From positions 6,093,132 through 6,157,131 of the forward strand of contig JAJEKV010000011.1 in assembly GCA_021234155.1 (NCBI GenBank): DNA of 64,000 nucleotides, given 5' to 3'. Origin of the DNA: Isoetes taiwanensis. Lineage: Eukaryota > Streptophyta > Lycopodiopsida > Isoetales > Isoetaceae. The position numbers were made by a program, and so were the translations under genes. Below the pieces are notes generated by a model. The model was not told the DNA's origin and did no database searches. It saw nothing but the letters and a program-made list of their open reading frames with translations. Shown here piece after piece: positions 22,972 through 33,681 of the stretch. Position 1 is the stretch's first letter; the number at the start of each line of letters is the position of its first letter.

Positions 22972-25880
22972 TGATATAGCATGGAGGTTGCTCATGGCCT
23001 TGTCCATCTCCTTTCTTGGGATCTTGTGTGTGTTGTCTTTTGCAATGTGAGAACTTGGATATGACCATACCACACACTCCACCAATTCCCTCCTTTGAGG
23101 GTCAGCATAATTTGGCCTCCACTTCTTCTCCCCCAGCCGTGTATTGCTCCTTCAAGTTGCCCTTCTTGTGCCTCCCAATGGGCTCCCAATATTGAATTTG
23201 GAATCCGGGACGCAACTCCTCTCCATCGCATAGTGGTGGTCACATCGAGAGAGTGCCACCCCTAACCATATTGGACAGTCCTCATCATCGCCTTACTAGC
23301 ACAAAGTATCCTTCCTTGATGTCCTCAAAGGGATCCCACTCGGAAGATCAAACCACTTCGCTTTGAGGCCTTACTTCCCACAAACCACTTGGGACCCAAG
23401 TGAGCATTCTTAGACGTGCTTGCACCTTTGAGAACCCTCCCATCTTGACTCGGCAAGAACCCCGCCTCTTAGCTCCCTCCCACATGGTTGTTCGGGCCCT
23501 AAGCATGTTACAACTTTCTCCCAAAGACTTGATTAGGGAGTCCATTTGATTTTTCTTAAGAGTGGAGGTGTGCTTTCCATTTCAACATCATCCCAAAGCA
23601 TGTTATGTAATCCTTGATGCCCTTCACCCAGTTGGCTAGAGTCTTTGACCGCCTTGAAGGGAGGTAGTGGTTTTGGCTGCCCTTTAGGAATGAGAACTTC
23701 ACCAGCAGCACCCCTTTGCCACAACTTCGATACCTTGTACAGGGCATCCACAACTTGTCACCTGGTCTCCACTTATATTGCATGATTGGTATTCCATCCC
23801 TAACCCAAAACTTGAATTGAAGTGGCTTTGTGTGTCCTGTCAACCGGTCCTTGCCATCTAGCAAGTATCCTTCTACAAATGATTTCCAATCAACCTCATC
23901 CATCAAGAAAGCCATTGGGTTGGGGTCAATGCAGCTCTCAAACACATCCATTAGTTCGGGGAGAGTGGTCACGTTTTCTCTCTTGAGCTTGGTGGAGAAA
24001 GTTCCAAAGAATCCATCAATATCATCATGCGTATGCCCAACCATCATGAATCCCACTTTCACAACTTTGAATACTCCCACCTTTGTCAAAGTATGACATT
24101 GCCCCAAACATCCATCTATTCTTGTTTTCTTTCCAACAGTTGTCCAACCAACACATAGCTCCTCGGTGCTGATTTCTCTAGTAAGGGGAAATCATCCCAA
24201 GTCCTCCTTGATTCACTAGGCACCTTGGATATGAGCTTTTTATCCGCCTTTGGTAACAAAGCGGTTGATCATCCATCAAAGCCTCAAAATGGGTGCTGAA
24301 GGGGAATACCTCCTCCCTTCTATCGATCCTTTCTCTAGTGTTCTCAAGCACTTGAAAATAGAGCTCACATGGAAGTTTGGATCATCTCTCCATAGATCAA
24401 GCACAAAATGACCATATGTTCCAGTTCCATGACCATGTGTTAATACACCCGCCCGGACTTACTTTCTTACGAAAAGCGTTTTGACAACGCTTGGGTAAAG
24501 GATCTAGCTTTGGCAAGAAAGTCTTGTGTTGGTCCATCTTATCATGAATTATACACAAAAATTTGTCCGCTGCATCTCGAAAAATGTTCTCCACTTTGCC
24601 AATACAACCGCCTACATGATATTTGGTCCCTTTGGTGATCTGCAAATTGCTCCCTAATTGCCATTCTTTCTTTCTCTATTGCAGTTGATGCAAGTGTATC
24701 CTTGAGTTGAATGCAAGTGTTGCACTTTGAGAATGGCATGTGTTGTAGGACACTCACGTCCGAAGTGAGTGCTCCATAACTTGCTGAAATGTGATTGAGA
24801 AAGAGGCCTACCTCCAAAAGTAGTTTCTAGGATGGAGTTGACCTCCTTAAGGCACTCCTTTTGGATATAGTGTTGTGGCAACACTCTTTGCACCACTCGC
24901 ACACCGTGCTCGTTCACCTTCGACTTGTGGGGCATAGATTGAGACATGTATCTCACAAAGCTCTCAAGACCTGCAATGGCCTTTAGAGTATTTGCTCTAG
25001 GTTTCAAAGTGAGTGCATTACCATGTTGGAACAAAGTGTGCCCTTTTCTAACCTGCTCCCAATTCTCACGTAAAATGAAGACTTGCTCACCCCAAGAATC
25101 CATCTCAATGCTCTCATACATACCTTCATTCCCCTCAATTGATATAGCAGCCGTCCCCGTGTTTTCATCATAGCCGGAATTCCTACACAAGGAGTAAATG
25201 AAATTAATCCTATCTTTTTGAAGTCGTCCAATGTATTGGGACCTTATCTCAACGAGGTCATCCACATTGTAATGCACCAATCAGGCAATCTAGGTTGCAA
25301 CACTCTTGTCCCCTAATTGCCTCCAGGTTTTCTTTGGTTGGTGCCATACTTTCCATCCTTTCTAAATATTTGTCACTTCTAGGCCTCTTGGGCACCTTTT
25401 TGGCTGCCTTTTATGAAAGACATAGCGTCTCTTCCTTGTGATCAAAGGATGCTCATCGACCACCAAATCTTCCACATGGCCTTGGGTGGGCCTTGGGGTG
25501 TGTAGTTCAAGAGGGCATTCTAGAGTATCACCATTCTTGTGTGTAATAAATCTAATTGGCCATCTCAATCGAAGCTTGGGACTCCAGCAGCCCTGAGCAC
25601 ACAATGCAATCACTAGAGCTTCCCCGGACATGATAGTATCAACTTCGATAAGAAGCTTCACAATGCCAACTCCAAGATGTTCATCTCCCACCTCTCATCA
25701 TTCACACTATCAAATGGATCAACTGCAGTTATTATGCCCTCTCTGCAAATACCGGCCAGTTGCAAGGGTGCAACAAAAGGCAACCCATCCTCCTCCATTG
25801 GAGCCTAGGGCAATGGCCTCCTTTGGACTTCCCCGGCTCCATTTTACTCATCTCACATGCTCCCCGAATGAAAAAGCTCA
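22972..25880 (-). pseudogene. Transposase-like protein with GHTHDDID motif
   Basis: Read right to left. 25362-25691 (WPIRFITHKNGDTLECPLEL) comes first, then 24654-25280, an intact 208-residue block with IGRLQKDRINFIYSLCRNSG. Next come 24542-24817 (SVLQHMPFSKCNTCIQLKD) and 24397-24645 (FLCIIHDKMDQHKTFLPKL), then a GHGTGTYGHFVLDLWRDDPN block near 24390. 23556-24107 carries VGFMMVGHTHDDIDGFFGTF, and poorer tails run to 22972. Neighbouring blocks are in different frames, so at least four frame breaks are present. The conserved Asp/His motifs resemble transposase-like proteins seen in seedless plants and other eukaryotes (possibly the DUF7869 group; not verified). It is not functional as written. 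Confidence 0.6.
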
Positions 25881-26230
25881 CATTAAAACCATATAGCCCC
25901 AAACACCACAAATATGACCATATGAACCATATAAAACCATACAAACATATTAAATATAACCATATTAAATCATACAACCATATTAACTAAAATCATATAA
26001 CCATATTAAAGCATACAACCACACTCATTCTAAACCATATGTGAACATTGTAACCATATATACCATTGATACTATTCAACCATTGAAACCTTATTAAATA
26101 CATAAGACAACATATATAAACATATAACCAACCCTTTCATATCTTGGCATGGCCACGTGGCCTCTTCGGAGGTCAAAAACCGCGGGCCCGTCAAGAATCC
26201 GCCTTTGCCACGCCATGGAGGGCATGGCCC
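25881..26230. other. Degenerate ACCATAT repeat and spacer
   Basis: Between about 25900 and 26110 the word AACCATAT/ACCATATTA recurs more than ten times as a degenerate microsatellite. From 26130 the base composition becomes GC-rich and leads into a promoter-like region. No coding frame is supported. Confidence 0.6.
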
Positions 26231-26232
26231 TA

Positions 26233-26249
26233 CACGTGATGTATATATA
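26233..26249 (+). promoter_or_regulatory. G-box and TATA box, plus strand
   Basis: CACGTG (26233-26238) is followed by TATATATA (26242-26249), then a CT-rich leader (about 26280-26360) typical of plant 5' UTRs. The nearest plausible coding start downstream is 26674. Confidence 0.45.
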
Positions 26250-26673
26250 TTATTGCACTTTTTACGAGGTTCGAGGGTGCGGCCAATTAATCGCACCCTC
26301 TTCCTCTCCCCGACCATTCTTCCTCCCCTGTTTTCTCGATCACTCTTCGAGCTCCTGTTTCCTTAGGCGCCCGCTTTCTGCCGTCAGTGATCGATCGAAC
26401 CGAAAGCGATTCCAGCGCCATCTTATGACGTTGCAGCTTGGTCGATCGGGGCGCTTCCAAAGCCCCTAGGGTTCTCGCGGGTTCATTGTTCAATGAGCGC
26501 ATTCTGCTTTGAGAAGAAAGTGAGGCCCTTTTTAGTCTTTGCTTTTTAGTTTTCTCACGTAAGTCTTTTAGTGCATTTTTTCTTATATTACATTTGTTAG
26601 AGGCTCTTATTAATCCCCGATACAATTCTGACCCACAAATCCTTATTCACGCTTTGTCAACGACTATACCCAC

Positions 26674-26721
26674 ATGGAATCGAAGTCGGAAGCCTCCTCC
26701 TCATCCAAAGAAATCTTCCGT
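26674..26721 (+). CDS. Possible first coding exon (16 codons)
   Basis: An ATG at 26674 opens MESKSEASSSSKEIFR, which runs directly into a consensus GTATGT donor at 26722. Position fits the promoter at 26233. The next exon is not certain, but the plus-strand coding pieces from 29.4 kb onward are candidates. If the hairpin array at 27.1-28.4 kb is transcribed from this promoter, it would lie in the first intron. The exon is short and its reality rests only on the start, donor and promoter order. Confidence 0.3.
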
Positions 26722-27127
26722 GTATGTTTTTGTAATATCATACCCTTTTTTAATCTCATTTTTCCTTGACCGCTCTCCACTTTTCTCCTGTATTGTTCTC
26801 CACTTTTCTCTTTTTCTCATTAATCTTAATAATCTTTGTATTGTTTTCTCGCTTTTTGTTATCTTTTTTCTTGCTTGTGGTTGAATTGAATACATTGTAC
26901 ATGGACAAGTGAGAATAGTGGTTATAGTAGCAAGCAACCGAGAGAAAATCATCGAGACCGGTGTTAGGAAGTAAGATATTGCGAGCATTAACGTAAAATA
27001 ACTAGGAATGTCTTTCTCCCAAAGAAGAATTCAGAATAGGAATTGCTTCCTGACGAATCTCCATTTCTAACTCACAAAGAAATCCAATCGCAGGAGACAT
27101 GCAGAAGGGAGTGGCGAGTTGAGAATA

Positions 27128-27246
27128 CTTCAGCTTGCCAACAGTCAAGGAAGTACAGGCCTTCTTCTCGACTCGCGAGTCGAGAACTTCTCGACTCGCG
27201 AGGCGAGAAGAGGGAGTGTACACTCTGGACTGTTGGCAGGTTGAGG
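27128..27246. repeat. Foldback hairpin H0 with two palindromes in its loop
   Basis: CTTGCCAACAGTC at 27133-27145 pairs with GACTGTTGGCAGG at 27228-27240, followed inward by AAGTACA / TGTACACT. The loop end contains two adjacent copies of the CTCGACTCGCGAGTCGAG palindrome (27165-27186 perfect; 27189-27210 with one change). Confidence 0.7.
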
Positions 27247-27372
27247 GATTCTCGACTTCATGACCGGATTGCACAGACTACCCAATGTCTTCACATTCTT
27301 TAGAACCTCGTCAAGCAGCCTTCTCGACTCGTGAGTCGAGAATGTGATACCCTGCCAATGGCTCTTTGTGCA

Positions 27373-27473
27373 GTCGCAGGTGCCTCCACCCAGTCTGAGC
27401 CACTCTCCTTCGAACCATGCTCATCGAATATTGCGAAGAGGACTGGCTCCGACTGGGTGGAGGCCTCGGCGAC
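27373..27473. repeat. Hairpin H1 of the array
   Basis: The core is 83 bp (27382-27464). The left arm has CCACCCAGTCTGAGCCA, the right arm TGGCTCCGACTGGGTGG, with 31-bp arms around a 21-base loop (AACCATGCTCATCGAATATTG without its last base). The outer base pair block GTCGC/GCGAC extends it to 101 bp. The form resembles a plant MIRNA foldback. Confidence 0.75.
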
Positions 27474-27540
27474 TAACCACTGGAGCTGGCGGCTTTCGAC
27501 TTCGTGAGTCGAGAAAACGCAGGCTCTAGTGCACTCGAGC

Positions 27541-27623
27541 TGGCCTGCAGACAGTCTCAACCACTCTCCTTCTATCTTCCTCGGACATTGCGAAGGGAAG
27601 TGGTTTTGACTGTCTGCAGGCCA
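27541..27623. repeat. Hairpin H2 of the array
   Basis: The hairpin is 83 bp. The left arm starts TGGCCTGCAGACAGTC and the right arm ends GACTGTCTGCAGGCCA. The inner stem is CCACT / AGTGG. The loop contains TATCTTCCTCGGACATTG. It lies in a segment duplicated in tandem (about 27493-27660 and 27778-27946), whose second copy carries H4. Confidence 0.75.
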
Positions 27624-27653
27624 ACTCTTAGCAACCCAATTCTCCTGTGTGTG

Positions 27654-27754
27654 GTCGCAGTGGCCTCTACCCAATCAAAGACCGTCTCCTTCGAACCATC
27701 TTCGTCGAATATTGCGAAGGGGATGGGCTCTGATTGGGTGGAGGCCTCGGCGAC
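27654..27754. repeat. Hairpin H3 of the array
   Basis: This is the same plan and total length (101 bp) as H1, with outer GTCGC/GCGAC. Arms read CTACCCAATCAAAGACC and GGGCTCTGATTGGGTGG. Relative to H1 two base pairs have changed on both sides (G-C to A-T, A-T to C-G), keeping the stem. The loop AACCATCTTCGTCGAATATT is close to that of H1. Confidence 0.75.
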
Positions 27755-27826
27755 TAACCACAGAGTTGCTGGCTGCTTTCTCGACTCGTGAGTCGAGAAA
27801 ACGCAGGCTCTAGTGCACTCTAGAGC

Positions 27827-27909
27827 TGGCCTGCAGACAGTCTTAAACACTCTCCTTCTATCTTCCTCGGACATTGCGAAGGGAAGTGTTTTTTACTGTC
27901 TGCAGGCCA
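27827..27909. repeat. Hairpin H4 of the array
   Basis: This is the tandem partner of H2, also 83 bp. Inner stem ACACT / AGTGT replaces CCACT-type pairs of H2, so one C-G pair became A-T on both arms. Another pair is lost. The loop is identical to H2. Confidence 0.7.
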
Positions 27910-28163
27910 ACTCTTAGCAACCCAATTCTCCTGTGTGTGGTCGCAGAATGCATGCATTCCACAGAGCTTGCTGTATGCATTCTCGGCTCGCGAGTCGGGA
28001 ATGCCTTACCCAACCGGCACTCCATGTGTACTAACCGGAGTTCTGGATGGCCAAGGCATTCTCGACTTGCGAGTCGAGAATGTAGACAGGAAGCCAAGCA
28101 TTCTCGACTCGCAAGTCGAGAATCCCTTAGCCAGCCAATTCTCCTCATTAATGCGGTAGCAGT

Positions 28164-28248
28164 GGCCTCGACCCAGTCAGAGTCACTCTCCTTCGAACCA
28201 TCTTCGTCGAATAGTGCGAAGGGGAGGGGCTCGGACTGGGTGGAGGCC
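28164..28248. repeat. Hairpin H5 of the array
   Basis: The core is 85 bp. Arms are GGCCTCGACCCAGTCAGAG and CTCGGACTGGGTGGAGGCC, with loop AACCATCTTCGTCGAATAGT. The flanking ACTAACCACAG matches the flank of H3. Confidence 0.7.
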
Positions 28249-28342
28249 TCTACAACTAACCACAGGGAAACCACAGAGGAAGCCAAGGCTTGCATTCTCT
28301 ACAAGTACTGCACTTTCTATTCTCCTGTTTTTAGTCCCAAGT

Positions 28343-28425
28343 GCCTCTAGCACAATGCGAGCCACTCTCCTTGAACCATCTTCCTCGAATATTGCGAAGA
28401 GGAGTGGTTCTGGACAGTGGGAGGC
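28343..28425. repeat. Hairpin H6 of the array
   Basis: The core is 83 bp. Arms GCCTCTAGCACAATGCGAGCC and GGTTCTGGACAGTGGGAGGC (last/first bases trimmed) pair less well than H1-H5. The loop AACCATCTTCCTCGAATATT and CTCTCC/GGAG inner stem are conserved. Confidence 0.6.
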
Positions 28426-29462
28426 CCTCCCGACTAACTACAAGAGGATGCATTTGAACCGCATCTCACGGGCCTTAGTCCTAGCCTCGATCTATGTACA
28501 ACATTCCAAGTAAACAGTCCATGGAAAAAAACAGGACCTAAAACGGGAATTCTTTACCCCCTCGATCCAATGTTTCCTTGCCGAGCATCTCTCAACCTAG
28601 AGAGTAAATCATCTCTCGAAGCCGAAAATCTTTGGACAAGGAAACACTCTTGAATCCGTCGAGCTTATCGCCAGTTCCATTATTTAAACACATACGGCAT
28701 GTTCTACAAGCGAAATAACATAGGCATCTCTCAAACTCACCTCTTCACGCGCGGTAATTCCTTGGGCCAGATATCGGGATCCCCGAGCCTCACCCGAGTC
28801 TTTGCTTCTTCGCCGGTCTCTTCAAGAGTGTATTCGCATCTATTACTTTCGTATCACCTGCGATTCTCGTATCCCCTTTCCATGGCCCGCGGTTGTAGAG
28901 TTCCTCCGTGTTCCGGCGGCTCCTCTCCGCTTCCTACCTTAGCTCCGTTTCATCGATCAATTCAACCGCTTGCAATAGGGGCTACGGTCGGAAAAACACA
29001 CATATGCAAGGCGGCCATAGCAGCTTACCGCGTCAGCGGCGCCATTCCTAAGTCGCTAATCTAGCCGATGATCCCCTCCGACCTCGAGTTCCCCAATGCC
29101 GCGAGGAAGATAAACTACGCCCACTCACTTAGTCCCTTGATGTGATTCAATTTCGAATAGTGTTTGGGCGGGCTAAAGCCGACCGTCTTTGTACCCTTAG
29201 CCCGCTTTTTTCATAAATGATTGCATGTCCTTAACTTCAAATTAAAGAACACGCCCGATCTTTTTACATGCAGTCCTAAAACTCACAACGCTGGAGGAAA
29301 CTTAATTTACTGAGTCGTCCAGAAGAGGATGAGAGGGCATATAGAAATGACTCCGGCCCAAGAAGCTTAGGCGCGGAGGGGATGCTTACGCCAAATGCAA
29401 AGAAGAAGAAGAAGACAAACACCCCGTGAGCTCGAGGTTTTTCTTTGTCGGAATACCTTAAC

Positions 29463-29773
29463 TGATCCATCCTTTCTTCTTGCAAAGATTCACCTCGGAC
29501 TCACCGGTGATCACCGGGTCAACTCCATTCTTCGTCATCGAGGGACTGGAGACAGAGCTTCTTGAAACAAATGCGGCAGATTCTTGGTGGTATGTCGAGG
29601 TATCGACAAGTGGGAAGGAGAAAGATCTGTTTCTACACCAAAGGGACAAGAAGAGCTCCGGAGACAAGTACAAGAAAATCGGTGTTGTGCTCTCCGCCTC
29701 TGCGCATTCGAAGCATTTAACACTACATGTCGAGGACTGCCGGAAGAGTAAGTTCTATCGCACCAAAAATTAG
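29463..29773 (+). CDS. Coding fragment of unknown protein
   Basis: An open plus-strand stretch with protein-like composition follows a TTCTTCTTGCAAAG acceptor-like sequence. It reads FTSDSPVITGSTPFFVIEGL, then NAADSWWYVEVSTSGKEKDL and LTLHVEDCRKSKFYRTKN before a stop at 29771-29773. The family is not recognised. It probably belongs to the same broken or multi-exon gene as the pieces at 29.8-30.4 kb. Confidence 0.35.
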
Positions 29774-29799
29774 CGCTTCAAATTATTCTCACTCTTCCA

Positions 29800-30436
29800 T
29801 GAGCAAGGCTAAGGGCACCAAAAAAGGCGGCGCCTTTAAATTGTCGAGAACCTTGGGTGGAAGGATCCGAAGGGATGAAGGAGGCCGGAACCCTAACATC
29901 CGGGGAGCTTGGTATGGAGATTTCAGTCGTCGGAAAACTGTTCAATACGGGAGCTTCACTTCTCTTGTCTTTGAAGACTCTACAACACTCTGCGGTGGGG
30001 GAATGTTGTGGTTCATACACAAAAAAGTCCACCAAAAACAAAGATAGGGATGATGACACCACACCTGGAGGAGTCGGATGACGAAGGAGACGAAGATATG
30101 GTCGACTCCCAAACCTCGATCCGGATGATCGATCAGGATTTCTCGAGAGGGGCACGTAAAATGGAGCCGTCTAGCTCAAGATTATCCGTTGGGAATATCA
30201 CACAAGCCGCTGCTGGACATTAGACGGCTGAAGATTTGCACGGAGATGCCGCCTTGTTCAACCATTGGAATTTAATCCAAAGACACATGCCGGAGATTCT
30301 CAACTCGATGGTGCGACATCCCCGCTGCGGATCCAATGCCCTGCGGATGTCATACCTTTTAGCGGTCGACAGTGAGTTGTTCAAATTGGAAGTCCGAGGA
30401 AGATCCGAAGGAAAAGACGCCCGGTTAAGGTTGTAG
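29800..30436 (+). pseudogene. Broken coding stretch of unknown protein
   Basis: Successive plus-strand pieces in different frames look protein-like. They are KAKGTKKGGAFKLSRTLGG (from about 29800), KEAGTLTSGELGMEISVVGK (about 29857-30080), an acidic ESDDEGDEDMVDSQTSIRMI (about 30070-30222), and FNHWNLIQRHMPEILNSMV (30236-30436, ending at a stop). The hand-overs need one-base shifts and there is a stop at 30221-30223. Either the gene is decayed or this GC-rich, palindrome-rich part contains small assembly errors. Confidence 0.35.
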
Positions 30437-30659
30437 ACGGTCAGCATTCGCTTAGGGCGCTTGCATGTATTGCGTAACGGAGAAGGAGGTGCCGCAAAGG
30501 ATCAAGGATAGATATGCCAAGCGAGAGTGCAGAGTTCTTTCTACGGAGACGCCAAAGAACCGAACCCAGCCAAAGATTAGCCACCGCTGGGAACACAATA
30601 GCGGCGAAAGTGCCGCCTACGTAAGGTAAATAACTCTCACGAATCTTTCCATTCTGACC

Positions 30660-31030
30660 GCGAAGTCGAGAAAGCCCCGCCATCCTAACATTTGCCGATT
30701 ATCATCGGGGTTTCTCGACTCGCGAAATCGAAAGCCCGAGTAAATACGTAAAAATCAAAGGATGTGGAGCTTTCACTTCGCGAGTCGAAAACCCTTAGCC
30801 AGTAAAAGAAAATTAGACATTGAATGGGACTTTCTCGACTCGCGAGTCGAGAAAGCCCTGCCATCCTAACATTTGCCGATTATCATCGGGTTTCACTTCG
30901 CGAAGTCGAGAAAGCCGTGGTAATGCGTAAAATCAAAGGATGTGAGCTTTCTCGACTTCGAAGTGAAAACCCGAAGAAAAAAAGAAAATTAGACATTCAA
31001 GGGACTTTCTCGACTCGCGAGTCGAGAAAA
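30660..31030. repeat. Two tandem units of about 180 bp carrying palindromes
   Basis: CCATCCTAACATTTGCCGAT occurs at about 30680 and 30858, and AAAGAAAATTAGACATT near 30806 and 30981. Each unit has palindrome copies at matching places, but different half-sites are damaged in each unit. One half reads TCACTTCGCGAAG where the intact form has CTCGACTCGCGAG. Confidence 0.65.
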
Positions 31031-31109
31031 CCCGGGGCTACTATTTACTGTTTATTCCTGGGTGTTTGTAGATACTTTCATGCTCTGACATTGGTACATT
31101 GTCTGAATG

Positions 31110-31756
31110 CAGCCCTTATCCTGACCAGATCATACACGCTAGGCAACAGTGGAAAGCATTGGGTTGTCCTCAGCGTCCTAAAGGAAACAGGGCTCCCTGA
31201 TAAGTGGAAGACCTTTGAGAAACTATGCGATATGTTCTCACTGGAGGGACAGAAGATGACGAGGAGAGGAAGAAGAGGAGAAGAAGAAGAGAACACCAAG
31301 GAAAGGCGGGGAGTCTCTCTCGCACCAAATACGACCTCATTCTTAGCAATCGGTCCGGGAGAAATGGACCGACATATGGGCTCAATGGACAAGAGGCAAG
31401 TCAAGGACAATGGAGAATTTCCAAGCAGGCCCGACCCCAAGTTGTTTGACAAGCAGTTCATGAAGAGGATACAGGGCCTCACGGACAAAGAAACGCTTGA
31501 CCTACAAGGCAAAATCTTGGAGGGAACAATCCTGCTGAGGAAGACCAGGAGTTCTAAATTGCAGGACGCAAAGGATTATGCCACAGTCCTAAAGCGACAG
31601 CGTGCGTTAGAAGAAGGCATCACGGAGTTCTGCAACGTTGCATCTAATGAATACCATGATTTTGATTATTACAAGGAAAAGGATGCCCTTGATGAGGAAG
31701 ACATGAAGGAATTGAACCGTCTATGTCAACCCTACATCAACACCAAGCTGAAGTAG
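31110..31756 (+). CDS. Unknown charged protein, single long exon
   Basis: The frame stays open through the palindromes upstream, but the natural start is an acceptor TGTCTGAATGCAG near 31110. From there it reads LILTRSYTLGNSGKHWVVLS, KLCDMFSLEGQKMTRRGRRG, EFPSRPDPKLFDKQFMKRIQ, LKRQRALEEGITEFCNVASN and ends EEDMKELNRLCQPYINTKLK with a stop at 31756. It is about 215 residues, strongly charged and probably helical, with no recognised domain. It is the best preserved plus-strand frame of the block. The stop is followed by non-coding sequence until about 31912. Confidence 0.45.
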
Positions 31757-31911
31757 CGTCAAAACCCTTCCTTTCCCCGAACGTGCTATGGCAATTCTGA
31801 AAGGAAGCTTGGATTCGGGGGTGGTCCCATTTAAAAGCGCATTTATAGCTCCCCCATTTCTAGTTACTTTGGGACACAAGGGGATTTGGTGGTGCGAACT
31901 GCACTGGACCC

Positions 31912-32694
31912 GTGGCACTATTTGCCATCAATATGATCGAAGACCCCACCCTTTTTTATGACAAAGCTGACATAGAGCAGTGGTACAAGACGTGTCTAGA
32001 CATGACCGACCTGGATACTTTCGGTTTCCTTGTCTTTTGCATCTTGGGGCAATCAAACAACTCTTTGTCTCCCAAATGGGCGGTGATATTAACTTCACCA
32101 ACAAGATCATGCACTCCATATACGAACTTGATCATGAGTGCGGACTTGGCTTCCCGAAGGCACCAAGCTTTGCCAACATAGTTTTGGTTTTGATTTCAAG
32201 ATCGGCCATTCGACCGGATAAGTGGTGGTCTAGCGAGCATCATTATCTCGACAAGTTCATGATCTCTCAAGAGCGGATGGAACCACGGAAGGGGGCAGGT
32301 TTATGGAGGATGTTCCATCGATGGACAAGGTCAGCAAGGATGGTGCGACCGGTCCTATACATAGAATTCCTATCCGGCCAAGAGTTATCAAGTACTTCAT
32401 AACCAGGCTTGGTGAGGAAGATCAAATTGTATCACGAGTGGTACATGAATGGCTGTTCTCTCTCGGGGGGGCTATCTTTGTTTGGAATGAAACCTATATC
32501 CGTGGTTGGAAATAAGGACATGGTTGAAACCATTCAGTCATACACGGATCTGCTTCATGAGCATTTCAAGGGGAGGAAGACAAATGGAAGCGATAAAGAC
32601 GGCGAGGGCGAGGGGAGACAAACCCGCGGAGGCGAGGATGTCGAAGGTTTGGACCGTAATCTTGCCGAAAACATTATTGAAAACCTGAGATTGA
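31912..32694 (+). pseudogene. Unknown protein exon with internal stop, ending at a GTGAGT donor
   Basis: A first piece reads NMIEDPTLFYDKADIEQWYK (31930-32020). A frame break follows, then a long frame reads GDINFTNKIMHSIYELDHEC and RPDKWWSSEHHYLDKFMISQ. A TAA at 32400-32402 interrupts it. The same frame continues as KDMVETIQSYTDLLHEHFKG to NLAENIIENLRLR, where GTGAGT gives a good donor at 32695. The next exon is probably the HAD-like one. The family of this N-terminal part is not recognised. Confidence 0.4.
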
Positions 32695-32848
32695 GGTGAG
32701 TTTACTTTTGCTCTATCGGTGTTTCTCGACTTCGCGGTCGAAAAAACTTCGTTCCTTTCAATACCTTTTTTTGTCATTCATTCTCGCGAAGTCGAGAAAA
32801 ACTCGTTCCTTTCTCGGCGGATGTCATCATTTCGGGGAATTCCAGCTC

Positions 32849-33681
32849 ATCGAGTCCGGATCATTGTCAATGGATTCCAACGGTTCCGCGTCGCGAGGAG
32901 AATGAGAATGAAAATCCGAGCAAGACACCGCTCCACGGCCGGAAAAGAACTCGAAAAGTTAATGATCCCGCATTTGGATCCCGATGAACCCGGAAATATG
33001 GTCGAGCCAAACTCCAATCGGGATCCAAATGGTCCCACCAAGCTTGTAATATTTGGCGTCAATGGAGTATTAGCTGCGGTATACCCGCGACAAAGACGTC
33101 CCCAGATTAACACCTCGCATCCCGGTGAAAACAGAGCATAAAATAGTGTATCCGGGCCTAGAGCTAAGGAAATTATTGACCGGTGCCCGCACGGGGATTC
33201 GAAGTGGGCATATGGTCTTGTATGGCAAAGAAAAATATTGTCAATGTTCTTGGTGTTCTCGGCATTTCAGTTTTGAAGTTCAAGTTCGTTTGGGGAAAAA
33301 CGAAAGGGTCGAGCATGTGAAGGACCTCGATCCAGCCATCACAAAGGGGAAGCCTATAATGGTGAAAAGGCTGGGCCGGGGTTTCTGAGCTATTCGGGAC
33401 TATGGCAAACACAACACGCTGATCATAGGCGACTCCGCCTACAAGTGCTATCATAACGCGCAAAAATACAATCATTGCTAAGCCATATCGACCGAAGAAT
33501 ATGAGACGGATAGGTGGTTGTCCTTCGGACTCGTCCTGTCTTGGCGGAATCCCTCTTCGCCCATTCTTGTCGCCCGATGTGCTTACGAACTATCCGAGCC
33601 TCCGCGGAACCCGATCCGAGAGAAACCCGATCATGAAAGCTATGGGCGACAAATACTTTGGTGAACAAGAAGAGTGACCCT
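32849..33681 (+). pseudogene. FCP1-like HAD phosphatase domain, nucleophile Asp replaced by Gly
   Basis: The order of motifs matches an FCP1/SCP-type HAD phosphatase: KLVIFGVNGVLAAV (about 33035-33080; the family has D where this has G), then IVYPGLELRKLL, GKPIMVKRLGRGF before a TGA at 33386-33388. In the same frame follows KHNTLIIGDSAYKCYHN, matching the conserved DDSPYK region. A last piece ends NPIMKAMGDKYFGEQEE at a stop near 33681. Active enzymes dephosphorylate phosphoserine on proteins such as the Pol II CTD using the first Asp, so this product should be inactive. Frame breaks at about 33120 and after 33470 also disable it. Gene capture by a mobile element is possible. Confidence 0.5.

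Noticed and set aside
27344-28513. Open frames on both strands across 27.3-28.5 kb
   Set aside because: They are translations of the hairpin units; the same residues (ASTQSE..., EPSSSN...) recur in both directions because the units are inverted repeats.
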